A program made the position numbers and the translations under genes. 33,691 nt of DNA from Dehalococcoidia bacterium. Its GTDB lineage: Bacteria > Chloroflexota > Dehalococcoidia > UBA2979. The stretch covers positions 101,298 through 134,988 of the forward strand of contig JAPYRK010000002.1 of NCBI GenBank assembly GCA_029941115.1. The letters are read 5' to 3'. Under the pieces are notes generated by a model, which ran no database searches, was not told the origin of the DNA, and worked only from the letters and a program-made list of their open reading frames with translations. The number at the start of each line of letters is the position of its first letter. The first letter of the stretch is position 1. This document shows positions 24,357 to 31,922 of this stretch, piece by piece.

Positions 24357-25220
24357 ATGGAATCCGATATGAGCCAAAGTGCACCTAATTCGAAAGCAGA
24401 TACGCTGTCCCCTGACGAGGTTATGCGCTACTCCCGACACATAATTATGGGACAGGTAGGCCCATCAGGCCAAAGAAAACTCAAAAATGCCAAAGTTTTA
24501 GTTGTTGGCGCGGGTGGCCTAGGTGGGCCTGTCGCAATTTATCTTGCTTTGGCAGGAGTCGGAACCATTGGGGTCGTCGAATTCGACGTGGTCGATCTCT
24601 CAAACTTACAGAGACAGGTACTTCATCAAACAGCCGATATTGATAAGCCTAAAATTCAGTCGGCGCAGGAGACTCTTGAAGCCTATAATCCTCATGTAAA
24701 TGTTATCCAGCACCACGCTCCACTTACGTCAGACAACGCGATGGAAATACTTCCTGATTATGACATAGTAGTAAACGGTGCCGATAACTTTGCCACGCGC
24801 TATCTCGTTAACGACGCCTGCTATCTACTTGGTAAAACCCTAGTCGATGGTGCTATTTTATTGTTTGACGGACAAGCAACGGTCTACGAACCAGGAAAAT
24901 GTTGCTATCGATGCCTCTACCCAACTCCTCCTCCTCCGGGGATGGTGCCATCCTGTGCAGAAGCTGGAGTGCTAGGTGCGATTACAGGAATAGTCGGTTC
25001 AATTCAAGCAACTGAAGTGTTTAAACAAATTCTTGATATTGGAACGCCTCTAACTAACAAGCTTTTACTGATCGATGCCCTTACGATGGAGTTTCGTACC
25101 ATGAAGCTTCGACGGGACCCAAATTGTCCTCTATGTGGAGACAATCCTACAATAACTGAACTTATTGATTACGATATATTTTGCGGGTCACTGCCCCTAG
25201 AGATGCCTACTAGTAAGTAA
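24357..25220 (+). CDS. MoeB/ThiF-like E1 adenylyltransferase for sulfur carriers, no rhodanese domain
   Basis: 287 residues. This enzyme adenylates the C-terminal Gly of ubiquitin-like carriers with ATP. The nucleotide loop is GAGGLG (51-56) with Asp77 and the NLQRQ segment (83-87). Asp143 in GADNF, Cys200 in PSCAEAGV and the zinc cysteines Cys183/Cys186 and Cys257/Cys260 are all present. The chain ends at YDIFCGSLP plus a short tail, exactly where mycobacterial MoeZ continues into a rhodanese domain that supplies the sulfur. Here the sulfur donor must be another protein or sulfide. It sits between carriers 2 and 3, so it is likely the shared activator of all three. ATG 24369 (Met5) is an alternative start. 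Confidence 0.92.
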   Translation: MESDMSQSAPNSKADTLSPDEVMRYSRHIIMGQVGPSGQRKLKNAKVLVVGAGGLGGPVAIYLALAGVGTIGVVEFDVVDLSNLQRQVLHQTADIDKPKIQSAQETLEAYNPHVNVIQHHAPLTSDNAMEILPDYDIVVNGADNFATRYLVNDACYLLGKTLVDGAILLFDGQATVYEPGKCCYRCLYPTPPPPGMVPSCAEAGVLGAITGIVGSIQATEVFKQILDIGTPLTNKLLLIDALTMEFRTMKLRRDPNCPLCGDNPTITELIDYDIFCGSLPLEMPTSK

Positions 25221-25237
25221 AGAATCAGGACAATGTG

Positions 25238-25513
25238 ATGCCCATAAAAGTAAACGTGACTTCAGTGATTGAAAAATTCGTTGGTGGCCAAAGATCATTT
25301 GAATCTGAAGGAAAAACCGTCGCTGAACTTATACAAGGTATAGAGAACGCGTTTCCTGGATTCGCCAATCAGCTGCTTGAAGAAGATGGTGAGTTGCGTC
25401 GATTTGTAAACATATATCTAAATGATGAAGACGTAAGGTATCTTGGCGGTCTCGGCACCGAACTGAAAGACGACGACGAGGTTTCGATTTTGCCGGCTCT
25501 CGCCGGGGGCTAG
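25238..25513 (+). CDS. cysO: Ubiquitin-like sulfur carrier 3, CysO-type, ending in Gly-Gly
   Basis: 91 residues from ATG 25238, chosen because AGGA lies 7 nt upstream (a GTG 3 nt earlier is less well spaced). It is the closest of the three to mycobacterial CysO: FVGGQRSFESEG, LRRFVNIYLNDEDVRYLGGL and a free ALAGG C-terminus with no tail, so it can be activated directly. In mycobacteria CysO-thiocarboxylate donates sulfur to CysM, leaving a CysO-cysteine adduct that the JAMM enzyme Mec cleaves to free cysteine. The next gene here is cysM and the one after it a JAMM enzyme, so the pathway is complete apart from the sulfur donor. Confidence 0.92.
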   Translation: MPIKVNVTSVIEKFVGGQRSFESEGKTVAELIQGIENAFPGFANQLLEEDGELRRFVNIYLNDEDVRYLGGLGTELKDDDEVSILPALAGG

Positions 25514-25528
25514 GAAACTCTAATCTAT

Positions 25529-26488
25529 ATGAAATACGAGAGCATTTTAGATAGAGTAGGTAACACTCCACTTATAGATATATCTGTTCTATCACCTAAT
25601 CCAAACGTTGAGATTTGGGCAAAATTGGAAGGTGAAAACCCCACAGGCTCCAGCAAAGATCGTATTGCAAAATATATGATACGCCATGCCGAATCTGAGG
25701 GATTATTACGACCAGGGCAAACTATAATCGAGCCCAGTTCTGGGAATACCGGGATAGCTATTTCCTTAATTGGAACGCTCAGGGGATACCCTGTAAAAGT
25801 AGTAATGCCTGAGGCCGTTTCCATTGAAAGAATCCAACTTCTCGAAGCTTTTGGTGCTGAAATTATATTTTCGCCAGGTGATCTTGGATCTAACGGAGCT
25901 GTTAAATTAGCAACGGATCTCGCTCAAAAAAATCCCGAATGGTTTATGCCCTTCCAATACGAAAATGAGAACAACCCAAAAGCTCATTACGAAACCACGG
26001 GACAGGAAATTATTGACGATCTACCAGATATTAATATGTTTGTGTCCGGTCTTGGCACAGGAGGCACACTGACGGGTGTCGGTCGGAGGCTTAAAGAATT
26101 TAACCCAGACATTAAAGTGATTGCTGCAGCACCCCACCCAGGAGATCTTGTTCAGGGACTTCGGGCATTAGAAGATGGTTATATCCCGCCTGTTTTTGAC
26201 GAAACGGTCCTTGATGGAAGGATAGTCGTAGATTCCGAAACATCGTTCCGTACGACTCGTGAGTTAACACGTCAGACAGGTATATTTGCCGGTATTTCCG
26301 CTGGCGCTGTAATCAGAGCCGCTCAGCGAGCCGCTGAAAAAATTGAAATTGACAGCACTAAGAACGGAACGTCGACCAAAATTGTTTGCCTCCTCGCGGA
26401 TGGCGGATGGAAATACCTTTCAACCGGCCTCTGGTCCGAAGATTATGAAAATATTCGAGAAGCTGTGAGTGAAAAACTCTGGTGGTAA
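25529..26488 (+). CDS. cysM: CysM, O-phosphoserine sulfhydrylase using CysO-thiocarboxylate
   Basis: 319 residues, PLP fold II. The PLP lysine is Lys43 in NPTGSSKDR, with PSSGNTGIA and GLGTGGTL as substrate and phosphate loops. Resemblance to mycobacterial CysM is strong: AKLE..NPTGS, LLRPG, and in particular GLRALEDGYIPPVFD, where Arg212 matches the arginine (Arg220 in M. tuberculosis) that recognises O-phosphoserine. The C-terminus WKYLSTG...LW is the flexible lid-like tail of that enzyme, which accepts the carrier. The reaction is O-phosphoserine plus CysO-COSH to CysO-cysteine. It follows carrier 3 by 15 nt; no strong ribosome-binding site is visible. Confidence 0.92.
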   Translation: MKYESILDRVGNTPLIDISVLSPNPNVEIWAKLEGENPTGSSKDRIAKYMIRHAESEGLLRPGQTIIEPSSGNTGIAISLIGTLRGYPVKVVMPEAVSIERIQLLEAFGAEIIFSPGDLGSNGAVKLATDLAQKNPEWFMPFQYENENNPKAHYETTGQEIIDDLPDINMFVSGLGTGGTLTGVGRRLKEFNPDIKVIAAAPHPGDLVQGLRALEDGYIPPVFDETVLDGRIVVDSETSFRTTRELTRQTGIFAGISAGAVIRAAQRAAEKIEIDSTKNGTSTKIVCLLADGGWKYLSTGLWSEDYENIREAVSEKLWW

Positions 26489-26553
26489 TGCATAAACGGT
26501 AAAAGTAAACAGCTCACTCTGAAATAAAACTCTCACCTTCAATCCATGAAAAT

Positions 26554-27006
26554 ATGAAAGCTCAACAAGTGCCTAAAATCTCACAAGAAATAATTAACAA
26601 AATAATAAAACATGCTCAGGATGAATTGCCCAACGAAGCTTGCGGGTTAATAAGCCAATCAAAAGATAAAAACTCTATGCAGTCAGATGGAGTAACCAAT
26701 ACGGCAAAGTCGCCCTATCGCTATGAAATGTCACCCATTGAGATGCTCAGACTTGAACAGGATCGTGAGAAGAACAACGATGATCTATTCGCGATTTATC
26801 ATTCACATGTGGCGTCACCGGCCTACCCTTCACCAACTGATGTGCGAATGGCTTTCTTTCCTCCCGGTGAAACAAACAACCCGCCAATGTTTCCAAATAC
26901 TTATTATATTCTCGTGTCGCTCGCTAATAATATTCCAGAAGTGAGAGCATTTTTCATCCAAACGGGTGGGGAAATTGAAGAAGAAATTATTGAAGTCACT
27001 ACATGA
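26554..27006 (+). CDS. mec: JAMM-family metallopeptidase (Mec-like)
   Basis: 150 residues. The JAMM zinc motif is complete: Glu28 in NEACGL, His83 and His85 in YHSH, Ser93 and Asp96 in PSPTD. The zinc-activated water cleaves bonds after a carrier Gly-Gly. In mycobacteria Mec releases cysteine from CysO-cysteine; QbsD trims carrier tails. The partners upstream are carriers 1 and 2, which carry tails, and carrier 3, which forms the cysteine adduct. This one enzyme may do both jobs, or a second peptidase may lie elsewhere. It is 65 nt after cysM, the last sulfur gene before folK. Confidence 0.92.
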   Translation: MKAQQVPKISQEIINKIIKHAQDELPNEACGLISQSKDKNSMQSDGVTNTAKSPYRYEMSPIEMLRLEQDREKNNDDLFAIYHSHVASPAYPSPTDVRMAFFPPGETNNPPMFPNTYYILVSLANNIPEVRAFFIQTGGEIEEEIIEVTT

Positions 27007-27047
27007 CAACTAACTCATGCTTCTAGAATCGCGAACTCCACCAACCA

Positions 27048-27581
27048 ATGTCTGAGATACAAACTTCCTACGAAATATACCTCGGACTGGGCAGTAACCT
27101 GGGAGATCGTCTCGATAACCTACGAACAGCCATAAAACACCTAGGCGACCATTACATATACCCGAAGTTATTTTCTTCAGTCTATGAAACCTCACCATGG
27201 GGATACGCGGACCAACCTCATTTTCTTAACGCCACTATCTCCGCGACTACACACCTGAATCCGGACGAAATATTGACCAAAATCAAATTAATCGAATCAA
27301 ATATGGGTCGCACTAAGAATGATATTCGATGGCGCGAAAGGCTGATTGATATCGATATCTTACTCATTCAGGAACACGTTGTTGAGTCAATGGAACTTCA
27401 AATACCACATATATATCTCCATGAGCGATCTTTTGTGCTCGTTCCTCTTGCTGAGATTTCACCAGACATTATTCACCCAAAAATCGGGTTACGGATCAGA
27501 AGTTTACGTGATTTAAGACCACTATTAGAAAAGCAGTCCATTGTGAAAATATCGGACCGTTCCTGGTTTATTGAAAACTAG
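27048..27581 (+). CDS. folK: 2-amino-4-hydroxy-6-hydroxymethyldihydropteridine pyrophosphokinase (HPPK)
   Basis: 177 residues. It transfers pyrophosphate from ATP to hydroxymethyldihydropterin, a folate-pathway step. The opening LGLGSNLGDR, the ETSPWG and FLNA segments, and the metal/ATP motif RWRERLIDIDIL (about 100-111) are all typical. The N-terminus has about 8 residues before the first strand. It is 41 nt downstream of the JAMM gene and may be read with the sulfur operon, though there is no functional link beyond both feeding cofactor and one-carbon metabolism. The 3' end overlaps the convergent small membrane gene by 14 nt. Confidence 0.94.
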   Translation: MSEIQTSYEIYLGLGSNLGDRLDNLRTAIKHLGDHYIYPKLFSSVYETSPWGYADQPHFLNATISATTHLNPDEILTKIKLIESNMGRTKNDIRWRERLIDIDILLIQEHVVESMELQIPHIYLHERSFVLVPLAEISPDIIHPKIGLRIRSLRDLRPLLEKQSIVKISDRSWFIEN

Positions 27582-27825
27582 ACTCTTCCAGAGGATAGTC
27601 ATCTGGCCGTTCCCAAACGGTTGTAGCCATTGTGTAACCAATCCAAAACAAAAATACCGAAATCCCGACAATTAACCCTGCAATAGGCAAAGCTAAGACA
27701 ACGTGTAGGTGTTTTCTTATTCTATTCAAAAAAAAAGTAGGCAATATAAATGCAACAACTATTAGTCCTTTACCCAGTGATCTAGACTGCTGGGTCGTAA
27801 TCGAATTAATGCCTGACGTATTCAT
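27568..27825 (-). CDS. Small membrane protein of unknown function
   Basis: 85 residues with two predicted membrane helices (about 18-34 and 43-64), a basic loop RIRKH between them, and an acidic C-terminal tail (PDDYPLEESSF). No family is recognised. It lies 16 nt downstream of the Trm112-like gene on the same strand and ends inside the folK 3' end. The ATG has no strong ribosome-binding site. It may be real because of this position and the clear helices, but it could be an over-long reading of a non-coding region. Confidence 0.5.
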   Translation of the reverse strand: MNTSGINSITTQQSRSLGKGLIVVAFILPTFFLNRIRKHLHVVLALPIAGLIVGISVFLFWIGYTMATTVWERPDDYPLEESSFQ

Positions 27826-27841
27826 GTGACGCTTGCTATAC

Positions 27842-28027
27842 CTACACGGACCTGAGCTCTGGAGGCAAAAGATTCGGAATTCCGTCCTCGATCAGATAAA
27901 TCTCCGGGCAGATATCGCAAAAAAGTGAACCCGCAAGTATTTCTGTCTCATTCTGAATCGAAACCTCAAGCCGCAGCGAACTTTTACATATGGGGCAAGC
28001 CAAAATCTCCAAAAGAGCTGGACGCAT
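27842..28027 (-). CDS. Trm112-like small zinc-ribbon protein
   Basis: 61 residues. LLEILACPICKSSLRL at the start, Cys11/Cys14 and Cys37/Cys40 as a treble-cleft zinc site, and LIEDGIPNLLP near the end match the Trm112/UPF0434 family. Eukaryotic and archaeal Trm112 activates several tRNA, rRNA and release-factor methyltransferases; in bacteria the role is little known. An AAGGGGGAAATAG stretch before the ATG gives it the best ribosome-binding site in this region. Divergent from the next gene with a 146-nt gap that shows nothing else. Confidence 0.88.
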   Translation of the reverse strand: MRPALLEILACPICKSSLRLEVSIQNETEILAGSLFCDICPEIYLIEDGIPNLLPPELRSV

Positions 28028-28173
28028 CTATTTCCCCCTTCCAATATCTTTTACCCGTAGTACCTAAACCACACTATATGAGTATAAGTCCGTTATTTTA
28101 CTTGATCATGAATTAAGTCGTTTGCCTTGAAAACACTGACTATTTGGGTCTACTTGTGAGCTGCGCTTGGACT

Positions 28174-28812
28174 ATGATTATATATGTGAACCAAAAACAA
28201 ACTAAAACTTTAGACCAGAAAACAATCTCGGTACCACTATTTAAAAGTTATGCCGAGATAGCTGATACAGAAGTCGTAATTCGACCCTCAAAACGAACCC
28301 TGCTGGTGCCGATTTTCCAAGCCGCGATTGCCAGCGCTGCGCTCATAACTCTCATAAATAGACTCGCTGAATTGCCGCTTTGGATTTCGATGACGTTACT
28401 CCTGGTCATAGTAATTTTTGGGCCTACCGCGATTTTAGGAACCGTTTATGGAATAGCAGGAAGTAATTTTATTATGGAAAAAAACAAGGGTACTTCACGC
28501 CTCCAGCAAAAATATCTTGGATTAGGTATTGGCACTCAAGAAATGATACCTTTCGATAGAATTAAATCCGTAGTCGTACAGGGAAACTTCTTGGAGGAAC
28601 ATGCTTCCGGCGATCTACAAGATATAACTGAGTGGGAAGTTTTCTTAATTAAGGATAATGATAGAAAAATATCAGTCTGCAAATCAAGTTCAGCGCGAAT
28701 CTTGGCTAACAGATCGTTGTCACGAGTAAATATGGTTGCAAAAGCCCTAGCTGATATGAGCAATTCTGAATTCAACCCAGGAGTAATACCTGAATGGGCA
28801 CTGAAATTATGA
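28174..28812 (+). CDS. Membrane protein of unknown function
   Basis: 212 residues from ATG 28174; a TTG at 28144 or a GTG at 28156 in frame are alternatives, none with a good ribosome-binding site. A short polar N-terminus is followed by two adjacent membrane helices (about 42-60 and 66-90), then a cytosolic beta-rich part (IGTQEMIPFDRIKSVVVQG, EWEVFLIKDN) that recalls the plan of bacterial PH-like proteins, with helices before a compact beta domain. I do not recognise a family. The frame overlaps the convergent purF by 6 nt. Coding seems likely from length and composition; function unknown. Confidence 0.6.
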   Translation: MIIYVNQKQTKTLDQKTISVPLFKSYAEIADTEVVIRPSKRTLLVPIFQAAIASAALITLINRLAELPLWISMTLLLVIVIFGPTAILGTVYGIAGSNFIMEKNKGTSRLQQKYLGLGIGTQEMIPFDRIKSVVVQGNFLEEHASGDLQDITEWEVFLIKDNDRKISVCKSSSARILANRSLSRVNMVAKALADMSNSEFNPGVIPEWALKL

Positions 28813-30306
28813 ACGAATCAGGGGCAAGATAGACGGCATTGATCCCGTTTTATCACTTGACTCGAGTTCAAACTTATCCAACTGAAGCGGAATTCCTTCT
28901 GTCGGGTATTTACCCGTAAAACATCCTGCACAATGACCACTACCTCTCCGCGTGGCCCAACTGGCACCTTCTAACGAAATATAGCGCAAGCTGTCTGCCC
29001 CAACATGAGTCTCAATTGCATCTATATTTACAGTGCGGCCATCAGGATAAAAATTTCGAGCCGCAATCAGTTCACCTCTTGTAGCCATATCGGTGCCATA
29101 CGGACAGGGGTGGGTTATCGGAGGAGCAGAAATTCTCATGTGTATTTCTTTGGCGCCAGCCTCACGTAACATCCGAATTACTCGAGGCGTGGTTGTGCCT
29201 CTAACGATAGAATCGTCAACCACTAAGACCCTCTTCCCTTCAAGTACGTGCTTAAGTGGGTTCAATTTCAGCTCAACATCACGTTCCCGCAATCGTTGGT
29301 CCGGCTTAATAAAAGTCCTGCCTACATACCTGTTCTTAACCAACGCTTCCACATAGGGAATTCCGCTCTCTTCAGCATAACCAATGGCGGCCGGAATTGC
29401 GGAATCTGGCACACCTATAACAATATCCGCCTCGGCTGGATGCTCCTGCGCTAACCTGACACCCATCCGTCGTCTAACTTCATGCAAAAGCGATCCAGAT
29501 AGGACGGAGTCGGGCCGTGCAAAATAAATAAACTCAAACAAACAAAGCTTTTCGTCCTCACCTGTTTTACCGGAATCCTCGCCAAGCGGAAAAAATGAAC
29601 TAATACCTTCAGCATCAATCTTCACGACCTCACCAGGCGCTACATCGCGAATAACCATGGCCCCAAGATGGTCTAAAGCGCATGATTCCGATGAAACCAC
29701 CCAACCTCCGCCACCGTCGTCACGCGAGGGTAACTTTCCGATACAAAGGGGTCTAATTCCAAGAGGGTCTCTAGTAGCATAAAGCGCGTCAGTCGTTAGT
29801 ACTGCTAAAGAATATGCACCATTCGCTTTAGTCATCATATAGGCAAATCTATCGTTCAAATCTCTACCTGGTCCGTCACTAAGTATTCTGGCCAACACTT
29901 CAGAATCAGTGGTTGTTTCAAAAAAATGATCCTCTAAGCCCAACAATGACTTTAGTTCCTTCGCATTTACAACATTTCCATTATGTGCCACGGCATATTC
30001 ACCATGCACACCATTTACCAAGAGTGGCTGCGTATTACACTCCCGAGTAGAGCCCGTTGTTGAGTAGCGAGTGTGCCCTATTGCGGCAATACCGGGCAAA
30101 GCACCTAAGCGTTGCTCGTCGAAAGCCTGTGAAACTAATCCCATACCCGCTTCTATCCTAATTTGATGTCCATCAGATGCAGCAATACCTGCTGATTCTT
30201 GCCCTCGATGTTGGAGAGAATAAATACCGAAAAAAGTCAGTCTGGCGACATCTTCTTCTGGCGCATACACACCAAACACACCACACTTCTCTGAAAGACC
30301 ATCCAA
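28807..30306 (-). CDS. purF: Amidophosphoribosyltransferase
   Basis: 499 residues. It makes 5-phosphoribosylamine from PRPP and glutamine, the first step of purine synthesis. After a seven-residue propeptide, Cys8 (CGVFGV) is the glutaminase nucleophile exposed on maturation. The PRPP loop is VLVVDDSIVRGTT. The oxygen-labile [4Fe-4S] cysteines of the Bacillus-type enzyme are present (CLFEF, HPCPYG, CAGC), so this is the iron-sulfur form. It is the last gene of the minus-strand purine operon, 28 nt after the CoA-binding-protein gene. Confidence 0.96.
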   Translation of the reverse strand: MDGLSEKCGVFGVYAPEEDVARLTFFGIYSLQHRGQESAGIAASDGHQIRIEAGMGLVSQAFDEQRLGALPGIAAIGHTRYSTTGSTRECNTQPLLVNGVHGEYAVAHNGNVVNAKELKSLLGLEDHFFETTTDSEVLARILSDGPGRDLNDRFAYMMTKANGAYSLAVLTTDALYATRDPLGIRPLCIGKLPSRDDGGGGWVVSSESCALDHLGAMVIRDVAPGEVVKIDAEGISSFFPLGEDSGKTGEDEKLCLFEFIYFARPDSVLSGSLLHEVRRRMGVRLAQEHPAEADIVIGVPDSAIPAAIGYAEESGIPYVEALVKNRYVGRTFIKPDQRLRERDVELKLNPLKHVLEGKRVLVVDDSIVRGTTTPRVIRMLREAGAKEIHMRISAPPITHPCPYGTDMATRGELIAARNFYPDGRTVNIDAIETHVGADSLRYISLEGASWATRRGSGHCAGCFTGKYPTEGIPLQLDKFELESSDKTGSMPSILPLIRS

Positions 30307-30334
30307 GTGCTGACTCCTTATTTAGCTATCTCAC

Positions 30335-30736
30335 TTATAAGATTTTCCGATGTTCGATTTTCGTACATCGATCCATTACCACCTCAAGGCCAGACCCCTG
30401 TGCCAGCTCCGCCGCTTCTTGATTAACTATCTCAAGTTGCATCCAAATTGCACCTGCTGACGCCTCTATCGCGTCTTCGACAACCGGTAAAACATCCGCT
30501 GGCTTTCTAAAAATATCAACAATATCAACAGACTTTGGTAAATCTTGAACCCGATCGTAAACCTTCTTGCCGAGAATTTCAGTCTCGCGAGGATTTACAA
30601 GATATACCTCATATCCAGCTTCAATCAGGTACTCGGCAACCTCGTATGACGGCCTATCCGAACGCGCAGAAACACCAACAACTGCGATGCTCTCAGCCGA
30701 TCGCATCAGTTCCACCGGATCAATCGAATCACTCAT
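30335..30736 (-). CDS. CoA-binding (YccU-type) Rossmann-fold protein
   Basis: 133 residues, a single CoA-binding domain: SIAVVGVSARSDRPSYEVAEYL (read as SIAVVGVS near 17-24, then SDRPSYEVAEYL), YEVYLVNPRE, VDIVDIFRKP and the C-terminal MDRCTKIEH. Proteins of this family bind CoA or acyl-CoA through the nucleotide loop; the role of the stand-alone form is not settled. The start overlaps the purM stop by 4 nt (ATGA), so it is translationally coupled to purine synthesis. Why is unclear; a link between CoA status and IMP production is possible. Confidence 0.9.
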   Translation of the reverse strand: MSDSIDPVELMRSAESIAVVGVSARSDRPSYEVAEYLIEAGYEVYLVNPRETEILGKKVYDRVQDLPKSVDIVDIFRKPADVLPVVEDAIEASAGAIWMQLEIVNQEAAELAQGSGLEVVMDRCTKIEHRKIL

Positions 30737-31797
30737 AACGTCACTCCTGACAAGATCACCTTTTGGCTTCCATCCGATTGATCTATCTTCCCCAATTCTA
30801 CAAATTCGGGGACGGTTTCAAGCGCGAGCTCGGAGTCTAGCTCAGACAAAATCACAATCATACCAATTCCCATATTAAATGCTCTGAACATTTCCTCCAG
30901 CTCAATGCTCCCCTGCTCTTGAATGTAATTAAAGATCTGGTCACGCCGCCAGCTTGTCACGTCTACAATGGCAACGCACCCATCTGGTATAACGCGTGAC
31001 AAGTTTCCGCCGATTCCACCTCCGGTTATGTGGGCCGCACCCTTAATACTTATTCCGGCTTCTTTTATCTTTTTAAACAAATTCCAAAACGAAGGGTGGG
31101 GCCACGTCAACACCTCTCCCACACTCTTTCCATGTAAAGTACTTGGGCGATTCTGAAGTAGCTCTATGTCGTGCAACTTTTCTCCACTAATTCCTATCGC
31201 CGCACGTGCTAAAGAAAATCCATTAGTCATTAGCCCACCAGAGTGCAGCCCCAACAAAACATCGTTAGCACTTATCTCATTTATTCGGAACTTATCTAGC
31301 TCTGACACCAGACCAATTGCAGTGCCTGCGAGATCAAAATGTCCTGTTGTATATATGCCAGGCATCTCTGCGGTCTCTCCGGATATAAGCGCCAATCCGT
31401 CTGACAGACAGGCATCGCTTACGCCTTTAACAATCTCGACAACTGAATCTTCGCTTAATCCAGACATAGCAATATAATCTAAAAAAGCGACAGGAGTCGC
31501 CCCAGTTACAATTAAATCATTGACGTTATTAGCGACAACATCTGCGCCCGCCGATTGGAAAGTCCCAGAGTAGGAATGCAGTAAAGTCTTCGTCCCAACA
31601 CCATCTGTGCATGCGACTAGTGTTTGATTACCTTGGGGCAATCTAATGCCTCCAGCAAAACCACCGGGTAGGTTGTCAACTAAGGTACCCGGATGAGTCT
31701 TAGATACTTCTTGAATAATTCTCTCAGTCCGACGAGAGTCAGCATCCAAGTCAACTCCAGACTTAGCGTAGGTGAGAGGTCCTGAATTCTTAGACAA
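30733..31797 (-). CDS. purM: Phosphoribosylformylglycinamidine cyclo-ligase (AIR synthetase)
   Basis: 354 residues. It closes the imidazole ring of AIR using ATP. The opening TYAKSGVDLDA, the catalytic-loop DGVGTKTLL, ADVVANNVNDLIVTGA, GETAEMPGIY and the C-terminal HITGGGIGGNLSRV are all in place. The start is TTG with GAGGGA about 8 nt upstream. It is 125 nt downstream of purH with no obvious signal in the gap, then overlaps the CoA-binding protein gene by 4 nt. Confidence 0.95.
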   Translation of the reverse strand: MSKNSGPLTYAKSGVDLDADSRRTERIIQEVSKTHPGTLVDNLPGGFAGGIRLPQGNQTLVACTDGVGTKTLLHSYSGTFQSAGADVVANNVNDLIVTGATPVAFLDYIAMSGLSEDSVVEIVKGVSDACLSDGLALISGETAEMPGIYTTGHFDLAGTAIGLVSELDKFRINEISANDVLLGLHSGGLMTNGFSLARAAIGISGEKLHDIELLQNRPSTLHGKSVGEVLTWPHPSFWNLFKKIKEAGISIKGAAHITGGGIGGNLSRVIPDGCVAIVDVTSWRRDQIFNYIQEQGSIELEEMFRAFNMGIGMIVILSELDSELALETVPEFVELGKIDQSDGSQKVILSGVTL

Positions 31798-31922
31798 AAA
31801 AATGTCCCTCGGAAACAGTCATAATGAAGTCTACGTAAATCATAGGTAGCTGATTTCCCGTCACCATTAAGTCATGTAAGCCTAGTGTATCTACAGCTGG
31901 CGAGCCTGTCGAACTGCCCTAC

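Noticed and set aside
20617-31909. An 11-base string GCGAGCCTGTC occurring near 20617 and again near 31899
   Set aside because: Many 11-base matches are expected by chance in about 34 kb, and the flanks do not match.
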